In this document: piece by piece, positions 23,447-37,200 of the stretch
How the letters are laid out: each line of letters starts with the position of its first letter
How positions within the stretch are numbered: the first letter of the stretch is position 1
Assembly: GCF_023343835.1 (NCBI RefSeq)
Contig: NC_064435.1
Span: forward strand, 57,929,634 to 57,993,633
DNA from: Lagopus muta
Taxonomy: Eukaryota > Chordata > Aves > Galliformes > Phasianidae
Length of the DNA: 64,000 nt
Reading direction: 5' to 3'
Notes under the pieces: generated by a model
What the model was told of the DNA's origin: nothing
Databases searched by the model: none
Seen by the model: only the letters and a program-made list of their open reading frames with translations
Made by a program: the position numbers and the translations under genes

Positions 23447-23452
23447 TTTATT
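23447..23452 (-). terminator. MBP: Distal MBP poly(A) signal
   Basis: The plus strand reads TTTATT, so the minus strand reads AATAAA. About 20-45 bases downstream on the minus strand comes GGTTTTGTCTTTTGTAATG and GGCTGTGTAC, a good GU-rich element. This is the best candidate for the main MBP 3' end. Confidence 0.6.
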
Positions 23453-23937
23453 TTGATAAATTTTAAAAGCTTTGTTCCTATAAGAACAATATGTCTTCAA
23501 ATTAAATCCACTATTACGTTGCCGAGTATAAATCTGAATGAAGCTACAGTAGAAAAATACACATAGCAAACAACACAGGTAACAGAAGATGTAATACGTG
23601 TATATAATTTTGGTGGGTTTGTTTTCCTTAGTCTCTATTTTCTATTCTCCATCTTCCCTTGCTTTGTATTAATGGACACTGAATATAAACCTACAATAGA
23701 TTTAGATGTGAATTAACATACGTGTGTATAGGTAACTTCTACTGGACACATAGATGCAGTTTCAACTTGGGAAGCATTAACCTCAGTCTACAACGCAGGC
23801 TAAAACTAAAAAAGGAGGTAATTAATCAGATGTTTAGAGAAGAGCTTGAAGGAATGGTGAGTTTAAGTAATAAAACAGTGCAATTCAGAAGAGCCTTGTA
23901 TTTCTCTACGTGTGGCTGGAAATACCATTGCCACACA

Positions 23938-23943
23938 TTTATT
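23938..23943 (-). terminator. MBP: Alternative MBP poly(A) signal (candidate)
   Basis: AATAAA on the minus strand, about 1.2 kb after the MBP stop. Confidence 0.3.
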
Positions 23944-24773
23944 TTAGTCATCTGTGAACAATTAATATCTAAATCTAACTCTGTTATAACTCATTTCTAT
24001 GAGGCAACTACAGTACAACAGTTAAATGTTCACAGTAGTTTACTATGAGTTTGCTTTGGTGCACTGCCCTTAACAGGCATTCAGATGTTACTCAGTCAAA
24101 AGGAGAGCCAACTAAATACAACACTGCTGCAATACCAAGAGCATGGTTTGAAGTTCTCTCATGAGATGTGCAGGACTATCTGAGACACCAGTACTGAAGG
24201 GCTTTCTTTCAGAAATTAGACTTATTCATGTATATATGTAATTACTTACTTTACTGCAAAGTTTATGCTGTTGCAGCAGTTTATGTGGAGCAACAGTGAC
24301 GTCCAGTGGTCACATGTGTGATCTGATGTTTCGTTGCTGGGAATATCCCTTGTTTCTTTGCATTAGTCTAACTCAAATTTGAAATCCTCTTTCTCTCCCT
24401 CATCTACTCTTAATTCTAATGGTTTGGATGCGGTGAGCAATTTGTGGTGCGGAAAGCGTTTCCTTATTGCCATTGCTCTGCATCATATTGATTCTACTAC
24501 ATCTGCCCCCTCCCACATTTCACATACCTTGAACTCGCAATGTTTGGTGAACCTTTCTGTGACTGCCTAATCCTGTTATGAAAATAAATTATTCTGTGAG
24601 TGAGAGAAGGAAGATTAAAACAGAAACCAAAATCCCAAATAAATAAATAAAAAAAAAAGGATTTGGATAAACAGTCCTTACAACTTCTGCACATGATGGG
24701 TTTTGTGTTTGTTTTTACAGCAGTGTTTCAAAAGTTCATTAACGGCAGTGCTCAGTATCCAAGACATTAACTC

Positions 24774-24779
24774 TTTATT
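24774..24779 (-). terminator. MBP: Proximal MBP poly(A) signal (candidate)
   Basis: AATAAA on the minus strand about 0.37 kb after the stop. It would give a much shorter 3' UTR than is usual for MBP. Confidence 0.3.
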
Positions 24780-25144
24780 TGCGATTCTGACCTTCACTAA
24801 AATGAAACCATAAGGCTGGAGCTCAGATTAGGAGCCTGGGAGAAATAATGAAGTCCAGCATACAGTTAGGGCACCCTCAAGGAGAATGAGTAAAGTCAGA
24901 CGTCTTGTTACTCTACGTAAAACAGGGAGAACAGCTAGTAAATCTACTTTGTGTGTTCCTTTCATTCAACTGTTGGTCAGGGATTGCCAATAGAAGTTTG
25001 TATTATCTACTGCATGCAGAACCTAATTGGCACTAAATAATGGACTGCATCTAACTAGGTAATTCTTGCAGTTGTTATTAATTTTAAGGCAGTTAGATTA
25101 TGAAGCAGAGTGCGTGAATGATCCTTGAATGGCATCGTAGAGCT

Positions 25145-25201
25145 TCAGCGCCTCGCAACTGGTGAGCCAGACCGCGATCCAGGCCGGGAGCCAGAGCCTC
25201 C
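25145..25201 (-). CDS. MBP: MBP last coding exon and stop
   Basis: The acceptor on the minus strand is TTCCCCAG. It encodes [18 protein letters not shown] and ends with TGA at 25147-25145. This is the Arg/Gly/Ser-rich C-terminus, including the conserved SGSP(V/M)ARR end. Confidence 0.96.
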   Translation of the reverse strand, partial: GGSGSRPGSRSGSPVARR

Positions 25202-28200
25202 CTGGGGAAGGAGGAATGGAGTTAATTAACAACAAGGTACTGTGTGTGTGGGGCTACGTGTTGAAAAATATCAGTCTAATACAAAACCTTACATATCTGA
25301 ATGAAAATGACTCTGGTATATTGCAAAGTCTTATTTGAATTTTTGTATGAACCAATTGCTTCTCATATACTTTCACATAGGATTCATTTATTCTCATTAA
25401 ATTTCTCATATGTAGATAGGCAGGTGTTGGTTGTACATGCATGATCTTATTCAGGTGTTCCTTATGAAAGCGATGTGTTTGTACATCCAAAAAAAAAAAA
25501 AAAAAAGAAAGGAAGGACAATTCATACATTTGAGAAAAGCCCTATGGCTTTTTTAGCAAAGGAGATCCAAGCTGAAGGCTTGGAATTCCTTTTTTTTTTT
25601 TTTTAATTTATTTGAGATTTGGCTATTTTCTTTTCCCATAAAACACACTTTTCATGTGTCATTTTCCTTTTTCCTTACACAGAAGGTTAAAAAAGGTTGG
25701 CCTATGTTCTTCTGTGATGCTCTGGAGTTGCACCAGGCAGAGACTTGCATGGTGAGAAACTTTCTTTTGGAGATTTACACAGGTGAGAGCCAGGCTCAAC
25801 TCTGAGTGGTTGTTTTGATTCTTAAAGCAAGCAATGGATTGGAGCCCTTCTGAAATACTTGAACTGGGAATGATTTGTAAGTGAGCATTTCAGGATAATT
25901 GAAGTATTTCACTTCTATTTCTGAAGATTCTATTTGTAAAACTGAACTATTCTGCATTTTCAGTTGCCTTTTTTTATAAAAAACAAACCAAAGAAACCAT
26001 TTACCTGAAGCCTAATCTCTTGTCAAATGGTTTACCTATTTGTGAGGTGATTTTATAAGGCAATTTCTTTGCGAATGCCTACTTCCTTCAAAGGTTTATG
26101 GAAACATGGCAGCTCCTGGAGAGGTTGAGCTGCACTCAGCTTTTCCCTGGGCTCAACTGTTTGCACTTACAGTAAGTTCAATTGTACTTTACCAGTTTAA
26201 AGATTTTGGAAAGAGTGCCCTGGCCCTCGTGATAGGATCCCTTGTGTCCCTTGTGAGCAGATTTGTGCTCATAGAATTTTCCACTTCCGTATCCCGGCTT
26301 GTGTCCTTCACCACCCTGCAAAGAAAGAGTTTGGTGTATGTTTCAAATCAGCATTGACGTTAAGTGCATATTCATATGGTAATCTTTCGTTGTCATCGCT
26401 GAAAAATAGAGAGTCTTAGAGGAGATGCAATAAAATGATCTTTTAAGTAATAAGCTGGAGTGAAGGCAAGCATTAGGAGGTTTTTTCAGTGTGCTGATAC
26501 CTGAGGGAAACAATCTGTAAAAGAAGAATTAATAATCAAAAGCGGATGCTGAGAGCATTAACCTGCATGACAAAACTTAAATAAAAAATAAATTCAATTT
26601 ACAAGTTCTGAGGTGATCATGCATGAAGTAAGTTGGTGTTCTGTTGGCAGTGAAAGAAATGTGTAACAGCTTGAAGGCTGTAGTATTTTTTTTAGCTTAA
26701 AATGTACATGTTCTTCTCGTTACAGAACCAAATCTGCAGCAGAGAAGTAGGATTTAATTAGCTGTGATAACTAGAGGAGGAACTTTTCTAACTTGGGCTG
26801 ATCTCTTCACAGTGGAAGAGATGGCAAGGAAAGGTGAGACCAAATACTTGAATTAGTGGCAGTGTTAGTTCCATAGGGCTTACTGGGGACACATCCCCAC
26901 CTGGATACCACCTGCCCTCTTGTCCTTCCCATGAGAAGAAACCTGCAGCAGTGAGTCTCCCAGGAGGTTTAAAGGATGACAGCTTTGTCATGCAGTGGAT
27001 TTTGTTCCTTACATGCTGAAGCAAAAGAAATGTTTGTTGCGAGGCTGTCAGTGTGCTGAATAAGAGTGAGCGACACGATTACCATCTTAAAGTGCTGTGG
27101 GAGGAGGGAGGAAAGAAGAACAAGAAAAGCAAAATAGCTAAACCGAGACAAAACAAAATTATCATGTTGCTGCAGCAGCTTGAGGCAGTGGAGCAAGATA
27201 TGCTTTGGCCTGGTAAATAATATGGCTGTTTCTGAAAGCACATTCATCACCTACCCAGCTAAATCTGGTGAGGGACAGTCCTCTTCCCTGCACATGGAAG
27301 AAACAGAAACAATGGCACAATGGTCACTACAAAACATTTGATCAGAAGGTGTTGAGAATGCAGTGAAAAACAATGTCCAATTGGCCAGATAATGAAGCAT
27401 CAGTCATTCCATAAAATGAAAAAGGCAAAGTTCTCAGTCAGAATCACAAGAGCCTCCATCACTAGCCGTCGTTCATCAGTCATGGGCTGTGGGAGTTGTG
27501 TCAGCTTATCAGTGTGAAAACAGTTCCTGGAGCTTGGCTGACAGCTGTACCTATTGTTAGTATTACTATGTGAAGCACCCACAACAAAATTTAGATATAA
27601 AGACCCCAACATTTGGCTTTAATTTAGATGTCATGCAGCAAATCAGGAAATGCATGAGGAGAGAAAAATCCTATTCCCAAAGGCAATTCTTGATTTCTAT
27701 TCAGCATGATTAAAGAAAATAAATGGACTGGTAGTTGAAATGGTATAAATGAGCCCCAAAGACTCTTGGGCACTGCCTGAGCCCTGGCCAGCTCTTACCT
27801 TCGCTTGCATTGGAGGAGGAGTACGGGGTGAGACCTAAAAAACAACAAAAAAGTTATAAAGCCAAAGGAACAATAAATGGTGATAATCATTAAGCAGATT
27901 CAGAGAATAATAAAATGGTTTGAGTTGGAAGGAGCCTTCAAAGGTCACTTAGTCCAACTCCCCTGCAATCAGCAGGAGCACCCACAAGCTCCATCAGTTG
28001 CTCAGAGCCCTGTCCAGCCTGACCTTTAGTGTCTTCAGGAAACTTTGAATGTCACCAGGAGTTATTAGGCCTTGTGTATTAGTTGTTAATTTTGTTTTTA
28101 TTGCTGTGTGAACATGTTTTAATTTCTTTTTAAACAAATACACTGGTTGCCAAAGACAGCAGCACAAACCTTGTAAATGGTGAAGCTGCATAATTACGAC

Positions 28201-31200
28201 AACTGCTCTTGAAATGTGACTGTGCTAATTGAGGGTTCACCCACTTTGGTGTAACATTTCAGCATTGTTCTTGTTTCCAGGTAAAATTACACTGAATTGC
28301 GTGGTTAGCTCAAAGGTGTAGAAGAATTTGTTAGTAAAGGGTAACGACTGTGGGATATTTTATTTGATTATAGGTGGATCTGAAAGAGAGTTATAGTGCA
28401 TAATGAGAAGTGGAACTTACAATGTTCTTGAAGAAGTGGACTACAGGGTTGTCATCACCAGGCCGGCCGTGCTGAGACCTCTGGGGGATGGAGCCTACAT
28501 GGCTAGCCCTGGCTGCGTGTATATCCTGCAACAACAGCAGAGTCTGGTCAGCAGGGAGAAAGGAGACCAGCAGCTGTTGGGAAAAGCTCACTTTGTGGGA
28601 GGGGAAGGAGAGGGGAGTGCCTTGGAAATTTGTAGGGATTGAGTCAGAAAGTTATCAGTGCTGCAAAAGGAACAATTTTTTGATAGACTGGCAAAGATGC
28701 TATTGTGTCAAACGCATACATATGTTGTGCATGTATATTTGTATAATGGTGTGTGTGTTTGTAACAGCATTACAGCCCAGCATGGAACTAAATGTGGGGC
28801 AATTCTGATTAGCAGAAACTTTACAATTTTGCTTCCTTTGAAGTTGGACCATAGGATGCACTTTTAGAGAGAAAACCTGAGAAAACTTAAGCTGGATCAT
28901 CTTCCATGGGAGAGCAGGTATGGATTGTATCTGATTTTCTCCATTGTCATAGACTGCATAGCACCAATGAATTGCAAGAGCAACTGTGTTTTGGAGTGAA
29001 GTAATGAAAAGAGACTGACAATGTTTCTGTTTTCAATGGTGTTCCTGTTGCAGTACAGAAAAGTGCACTTACTGAGGACAAAAGCACACAGATAAAGACA
29101 TTGTGAAGAGTGAATACTGAGAGCACGAGGCAGTTGTTGCAGTAAAAATAATGTCAAAAACAATCGTGTAGCTATCTCAATGGATGTAGCAGGACTAAGT
29201 TTAAAAAAAGAATCTGTACCTATGAGTGACCCAAATAGAAACGTCTGTCCATCATTGCCAATGTCAAGGTACAGTGCTTCTCCCCAGCTGTGTGCAACAG
29301 GGAAGGCAGGAGAGAATGGAAATAACAGTGGCATATCTGAAAGTACCACATGGGTGATACAGATTTCATTGGCTTCTAAACAGAAATAGAAAGAGTAGTG
29401 AGATAAAATAGTGAGAGAACATAAGCTCTTCCAAACAGAATGAACGTTTGACTCTGGAACAGTATGGGCAGTTACTTAGAATACACTTTGCTTTTGTTGC
29501 ATAGAAGAACATGGCTCAGCTTGCTACAGAAGGACTTGATTGTGTTGTTGCAGTGGGACTCCTGGCTCATGAGCAGTGTTGCAATGAGGAGGAGAGCCTG
29601 TAAGGCACCAACACGTGCTCAGAACAAGTTACCTCTGCCATGTTGTCTTTTAAGTCTATATTTAAGGAGAACATTGATATATGTTTATCATAAACACTCT
29701 GATCTGTGTTCTTTTACACTTTTTCAGCAGTGTTGCAGATCACAATGTCTTAACAGCCAGTTGCTATCAATCTTACATGAAGCCCAATGGAATACATGAG
29801 CAGATGTATCTTGCCATCAGGCACAAAAAGGTGGGAATAATTCTGTTCTACAATGTAGTGGAGTCTGTGTTTCTCGATTTTAGCATTCTGGCCCATCATG
29901 AGGCATTAATAATTTAGCTCATTGAAAAATGTCACCGTGTGGTGACTACAAAATTTCTCAGATCAGTGGTGCCACGTTTTGGAATAGTCTTTGCTTGGGT
30001 CCCCTTTGTAGTGAATCAGCAGTAGCAAATCTGAACCTATTTTTAAGAATAAGGATGGTCTGTATGAATTTATGACAATGTTTCCCACTGTTACAAATCA
30101 TGGGCTTTTCTTTCATGTGATCAGAAGTTTTATGCGTGGACAGAATCTTCCAGTATTCTAAGTCTAAATTACATGTTTCCCTTTTGTGTATAAGCTGTTG
30201 GATTCTCTCTTCCACCTGTAGCATGTCCTTTCAATTTTTGTAGCCCTAAAGGGGAGAAGGAAAAGCTCAGTGGTTTTTATTTTACTGAGATTGCACACAT
30301 GCGTGATCTACAAAAGACATTTCCCTCAGAAGAGCAATAACTAATAGCTATAGGTGTTAAAAATTTAAATTTGAGTGTGTTCAGGTAATTGCAGTGTTTT
30401 CCTGACTATCAGCTTTTAGAATGTTGCCAGTGGAAAGTAAACTTGGCTATAGATTATGAAACACACTTGCAAAGGATAGTCCTGAATTTAGTGTCATAGA
30501 ATCCTTAGAGTTGGAAGGGACCTCTGAAGGTCATCTAGTCCAACTCCCCTGTAATGAAACAGGGGCATTACAGCTAGATCAAGTTGCCCAGGGCCTGATC
30601 CAGCTTTGCCTTGAAAGTCTCCAAGAATGGGGCATCAACTGCAACACGAGGCAATATATTCCAGTGCCTCACCACCCTCACTGCAAAAGACTTTTTCCTT
30701 ATATGCAACCTAAATCTACTCTCCCTGAGCTTGAAACTATTTCCCCTTGTTCTATCACTACAGACCCTGCTAAAGAGTCTGTCTCCTTTCCTAGAAAAAG
30801 ATTTAGGCCTCTTGGGTTCTGTTTACAAACACTGAAGCAGAGGTTCTTTTGCACCAGTGCAACTTCTGGGGCAGCAGGATGGTTTGTAGTAAACAGCAAT
30901 TGGCAGAAATTGGCAATTGGAACAGAGAGGAATGCTCATCTTTCCACCACTCTCTGTTAACTTTGTGCTTGACAGCTAAGCCAGCTTGGGTATACATGTG
31001 CCAAGAAAAAAAAAAAAGCCACAGGGGAAAGATCCCTCAATCTGAATAATGTTAATAGGCAATTTTGGCCAATGCAGGGTATTTGCTTAGGCTGTGTGTG
31101 GGAGATCTGAGGACAAAGACATAGTTTGCAAATCCATTGTGAAATTAAGTTTAAGGATTATTAATGTGAATATGAACGTGTGTATGTCTGTCAAATATCC

Positions 31201-34200
31201 CAGGTTATTCTGTATTTGGGGCTGATTTGATATGAGAGGCTTTGTGGCTCTTGCTTGTAGTATACTGGGAAGTTGCGTTATTTCTCTGTGCCAATGTGTT
31301 ATGTGAGCTGGCCACTAAGACACTACAGAAACTTTCAGTATAGTGCAAAGAAAAGCAGCAGGTATTTTAACAGTAGCTGCATGTGGGCATTTCATTCCCT
31401 GTGTCATTCCACTGTCTTGAAAACCTTGACAGAGCTGTTAGGTGTGTGCTGATTGCCATCTCTCTCACGCAGTCACAAGAATCTACGTGCAGTTCAAGCG
31501 TGTGTTCCACTTGTGCTTCTGTAAGAGTATTACATCTCTGATTGTGGTGAATATCCCTGAATAAATGCTCACTTTTCTGACACAGTAGACCTGGCCAATT
31601 TTCCTGATGTTCTATGGCACTTTGTAATTGCTAAGTGGTGTTAATGCCCACACTATGACCCTGCAGGAGGTGAGAGGGAGAGGTGTTGGGTTGTTTGGTA
31701 AACAGAGTAGAGGCCTTTTGCTTCAAACATCTGGATGCTGTGTTTGTTAATCCTGTTTTGTGATATATTTGTCTAACTTGAGAACAGTGAGATTTAGGAG
31801 ATGATAGATTCACTTTCATTTAAAGCAAGTGCAATTAAGTACCCTAAGTGTCCCACTTGATTTTGCCTTCAGATATGATGGTGAGTGTTAAAGTGTGGCT
31901 GAGTAGTAGCAGCATTTAGTGACATTGAGATCCTGTGAAGTGCGTCTCTGCTTTTGCTTGGTGTAAGCAATGAGTCTTGCAGCTCTTACTTATTAAGGGA
32001 GACTTTGCAGTATGTATTATAAGCTCCAAAGCCTCTTGTTCCCTGTAAGATCACTTATAAATAGAGGCTGCATATACATTTAAAGACAAACTTAGAGCTT
32101 CTAATTTCCAAGCAGTAGATGATATGTATTAGTGACAACAACAACATTGAGGTGTTTTAGCTCAGGAGTACCAAATTTACAGCTTTTCAGATTCCTATTG
32201 ATATCATTAATATGTAACCTTGCTGCCTGAAAAAATCAAGATGCATATGAAACTGCAAAATAGCTGATTTAAAATCAAACCTTGTATGCATTTTTGACAT
32301 GTGTAAGAGTGAAAAGCAATTCTTCATGGGTTCAGTGGGTTTCATGGTTTTCAGTGGGTTATCTTTACAGAAGTCACTGTGCATGGATCATAAAAAAATC
32401 TGTGCATTTAAAAAAGATAGAGATATAAGAAGTACATTCAGATTGCCATATAAAACTGAACTGTTCCACTGTGGGAAGTGTTGCTTAACCCCATTAAGAA
32501 ATTTGCAGCAGTGGTGGTAGAAAAAAAATGTCCTTTAAACGTTAAGTGTTTCAAAGCAGACTTCCAAGTGGAAATAGAGAGATGTGTCCTTTCAATGGCT
32601 GTATACACCATTATACTATATGTAGTTTGAGCAGAGCAATCATGGGAAGAATGACAATTTGTTTCATAATTCAGGGGTATTTTGTATGTAGTGTTTGCCT
32701 CAGAGCTTGCCTCACAGGTGTTTCTTTGAGGCTGTCCACGATTTACTGACCTGTTGCAATAAATGAGGGAAAAGCTGACGCATTCTCCTCATGCTGGACC
32801 AAAGGAGATCCTATAAGTGATTTATAAGTATTTATCGAACTCAGTGAACTTTTCTAATCACTTCAAAAAGGATGAGCCATGTAGCTTTGTCATGGTACTG
32901 TAAATTTCTCACAGGCATTAAGACAGAACCAAAGCGAGTTGCCCAAAGAAACAGAGCAGATTGGTAGGAAGAAAGATAGAGAGTCTTGGAGATTGTGGCT
33001 TTCAGTCCTGTGTGGAGTTACAGAGTTATTAAAGTTGAAAAAGACCTCTAAGATCATCTAGCCCAACTGTTCAACTACCACCACTATTGCCCACTTAACA
33101 CATCCCTCAGTGCTACGTCCACATGGTTCCTGAGCACCTCCATGGACAATGAACCCCACCACCTCCCTGGGCAGCCTGTGCCAGTGCCGCACCACTCTTT
33201 ATGAGAAGTTTTTCCTAATACCCAACCTGAGCCTCTCGTGGCGCAACTTGAACTCAGCATTGCACTCTTTTGCCTTGAAACTCTTTTGCCTTGAACAGAA
33301 AGAGGAGGAACCGAAGCAAAGATGGGGAAAAAACATGCTGGAGGAAAGAACAGAGATGATTGAAAAGAAACCCAAAGATATGGACAGCCTGAAGAAGGAG
33401 GCAATGTAGTACAGTCCATCAGGAGAGGTAAGTGAGCATCAATGATCCAGAACCATACTTCTTCAAAACCCTTTTACTCCTTAATTCCTTGATTATGGTT
33501 CACAAATTAGTAGGTGACAGTAAAAAATTATAGGGGACGAATGAAGAATCTTGGCAGTGCTTCAGGATAATGACCTGTTTTATAGCAGTTTTGAGTGAGA
33601 GAATGGTGCTGTCATACCTCTGGGCTTTTCCTCATGTTTATTTTTTTCCAATTTACTTTTCTGCAGCATTTTTCTGCTTAGCATTAGTCATTGTATTCAA
33701 ATGTTTTTCATGATGAGGAGGCTCTTCATCCACTCAGGTATAGACTCTGCTGCATCTTCAGTATTGTTGTTTGCTGCTTTTATCAAGGTGGTGTCATTTA
33801 GGCATTGTGAATGGAGTCTTGTGGAAACTACCTCTATAGAAACCCAGCATAAGTTTTCTTTGAGAAGAGTAGTTCCAACAGAAGAGGTTGTGGACAGGGA
33901 TTCTCAGGGTAGTTTCCGGGTAGCTTCTGCCACCAACAAACCTCCCAGCCATAAGGACTTAGATGTGCATTGCCACAACATGAATGGCATCACAGATGAG
34001 ATGTTTATCACTATTGCTGACAGCCTACATGTTTGGGCAAGGTTACATCAAAAGAATGTAACGCTGTGGTTACGGATATTAGCAAGAAAGCAGAAATGAG
34101 AAATGTGAAAACATTAAGGAGGCCCAATGCCTAATATTTGCATGTAATCAAGAAGCAAATGCAATAAAAGATGATAATTGTTTGGAAAACTAAACTACGT

Positions 34201-37200
34201 AAATACCAAGTGTATGCTATCATCATACAACTGCTGACCAGAAAAACAGTAATGTAGAAGGTTACAGCCCTGAGCTGAGGTAAAAGTGGTGCTGGTTTCA
34301 TTTCATGAGACACTTCCTCCCTCTAATTGCTAACACCATCAGAATGCCAACCCCTCAAACCTTACACTGCTTTATCAGTGCTCTTATTTAAAGGCATTGG
34401 CCACGTTCTGTTTCTTTTTTGCCTATAATAGGTAAAAAAAAAAAAAAGACATGCTGAACTCATATGCAGGCTGTTTACATGTATTATTGCTGATGGTAGT
34501 TTAAGTTAGGAGAAAAATACAATGGCAAAGAGAGAAAACTGTTGCAAAATAATTACACGTGGCATATTTAACAGCATATTTCTTTGAAACAAATACTCTC
34601 AGAGGTAAAAATGCCAATGATGTAGTTGCTATAAAATGAGGAGGGAGAAAAAGTGGCCTCCCATCCCTGAGGGTTTGTTAATTGTATGAAATGTCAAAAA
34701 TGAAAAAGTAAGTAAGTGTATTACAAATGAAAGACCGGTGAGATCCAATAAGAGTATCTTAATAAGAGTAATTAAAAGTGAAGGACTTTGTGTAGCTCGC
34801 GTGACACCTGGTCACTTTATTGTGCGATGGGTAACTACGCACAGCTACCTTGACAACATCTCAGGAGCTCCATCAGGTATTTTATATCAGTACATGAAAT
34901 GAAAGCCACCAACTATTGCTAATAACATGTGTTGACAGTGATACAAAATAAGGTCAGCAAAACAGACTATTAACTTTTTTCTCAGTTTCTATTATGGAGC
35001 GTTTATTTAGTTGCAATCTCAAAATAGCTATGAAGTTCAAAACATCACTGCTTTGGGCATCCCAGGATGGCAAAAGTGCTAAGGATAACAGCTCATGGTC
35101 TGTGAAGAATTGAGCTTATATGATAGAAGAAAAACAATGGAATAGATTAAAATATAAAGTGATTGATTTACAAATAATATGGCTCGACTGCAGCAAAAGA
35201 AGTAGACATAGTGAGAGAGATGTTATATTGGGTAGCACAAAGCATTATGATAAACTTTGAACATGTTCACTGGACCTGTGTGTGAGCCCAGATAAGGCAT
35301 GGTTGGGTTTCTAGAGAGCACCATTATCTCCTTTTAAAACAGAGTATTACATGAGCTGATGGGTACAAGTCTCCAGAAACAAGGCAACAGAAACTGAGGT
35401 GGAACATACTGTTATAAATGTAAAAAGGGGAAGACTTCTGCTGTAGAATGACCAGAAACAGTGATTTTTATAATGCTTTGGTTGATTTACTGGTATTTGA
35501 GTGGATAAAATATTCTAAAAGCTAATTCTAAAAGTGCATAGGTTTTTCCTGTCCATCCAATGGTGATTTCCCCTTCAAATTCTCCTTGAAATCTTTGGCT
35601 GCTGCTTTGTCCCATTTCTGACTGCGCTTTGTCCCATTCCTGCATTCAGGACATGATACAAAACCAAGACTTTACCAAGAATTACTGCTCACTCTTCTAA
35701 GTATCTCATCAGAGTTAATTTGATTTCCATATTCACAGGAATGATGGTTTCAAGATGCAAGAGATAATTGGCTGCAGCGCATGAAATCATGTGTTAAATG
35801 TTAAGCACGTATAACAGATATGGGTTATGTGTGTTAAATGAAGATGTTAAACCGTATCTTGTGCAATGTTGGCTTCCGAGCCTTCCACTTGTCAGGTGAT
35901 ATGCAGCACTTACCTGTTAATAATTGCTTCTTTTGTGCAGGTTACTTGTTTTTTTTTTAAGCAGACAAATCTAAAGTGGTCAGAAGCCTTACAGACTGAA
36001 TGAACATCTGTGAAACTGGAAATTCTTACACTAATTCACTGTTAGGTGCTGCATCACCCCTTGCTGTGTGCTGTGAAAATGAGAAGCTGGATTCGGTTCA
36101 CCCCATGTAGATGTACTGCCTTGGTTATTGAAAACCTATCATCTCCATCTAAAAGGTAAGCTCTATTCCTTTGTCACATACGCTTCCCACAAATTTAATT
36201 ACTTTTAATTACTTTGTCTGCCCTCTTGCACTATGAAGTGGTTTGTTGTGTTTCTGTTAATATATTATAAGTATTTAAAAGAAATTAAATCATTAGTACG
36301 CCAGTTTTGTCATGTAAACAGTTTAATGAGTATATAAACAAAGCACATAGAAAGCAAAAGATTAAAACCAAATTGTTACAGTCAATCACCACAAGCTATA
36401 TCCAAAATATTTACACACACGTTGCTTGCACGGCAGGTTTACAAAGCCAGAATCTGGTGAGCAATGCCACTCCCTGAAAATCAAGACTTGCAAGTAAAAG
36501 ATCACAGTATTGACAGGCAAACTAGCACTGCTGTAACTACTTTTCTCACAGTGCCATACGATACATCAAAGCTTGCGCAAAAGATTAGATTGAGTTCAAC
36601 GTGCGAAGAGATAAAGATCAATGGGTGCTCTGACAATCATGTAGGCCTGTGTCATTCTTTGAGACCTTACGCATGTGCATCTTTATCTGCAACATTTTCT
36701 TCAGCTCCCCATTACAGTCATCCCCACTTCTGCTCACTCTGAGGAGCACAGGAGCTCAGCTACCTCCTAGCCTAGGGTAGGAAGTCTGTGTCCACCTTCC
36801 ATACCCTTTGCACCCAAACACACAGAGTGGGTAGGAAATGCAGGTGCAAAGCTTCATACAGGCCACGGTTCACAAGGTTACACAGAAAACTGAAGCAAAA
36901 TATAGAAGATGACTCAATCCGTTTTTCTCTCACCAAGCCTCTCATTCACTGCCATTCGCCATTTTTTGCTCCATTGCATTCTGTCATAAATTAAGTTTAA
37001 AGTTTAGTATGTTAATACATAATGTTAAATTGGGACCAAAGTTTTTGTTTCACAGTCCAACCCTAGCAGAACAACAACAAAAAAATCATAAAGAAAAGAA
37101 TTACAAAAGCATAACCAACTGATTTAGTCACAGGTGTTCCCATAAAGAAACAAAAGAGCATTCAGCACATACTGAAGCTGAATACACGTTAAAACCTAAG

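Larger units (their letters stand above)
23430..25144 (-). other. MBP: MBP 3' UTR (extent inferred)
   Basis: This is non-coding sequence after the MBP stop, about 1.7 kb if the distal signal at 23447-23452 is used, comparable with mammalian MBP mRNAs. Mammalian MBP mRNA is transported to myelin and bound by hnRNP A2 and QKI through its 3' UTR. A possible QKI core ACTAAT lies on the minus strand at 24362-24367, but I did not find a clear A2RE. Confidence 0.6.

Noticed and set aside
26106..26357. Plus-strand ORF of 83 codons beginning [11 protein letters not shown]
   Set aside because: It overlaps and runs antisense to MBP exon VI (26193-26315), whose minus-strand reading, splice sites and protein match are clear.
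28165..28185. A micro-exon-like block (AG ... ACAAG|GTTTGT) on the minus strand resembling the end of mammalian MBP exon II
   Set aside because: It lies between exons IV and III, the wrong position, and would be only 16 nt and out of phase.
30511..30960. Plus-strand ORF of 149 codons
   Set aside because: It lies over a reverse-oriented CR1 tail (30495-30870) and has no independent support.
32270..32384. Minus-strand sequence ending GCATACAAG|GTTTGA as a candidate MBP exon II
   Set aside because: There is no good acceptor upstream at the right distance, the donor is weak, and the peptide does not resemble exon II.
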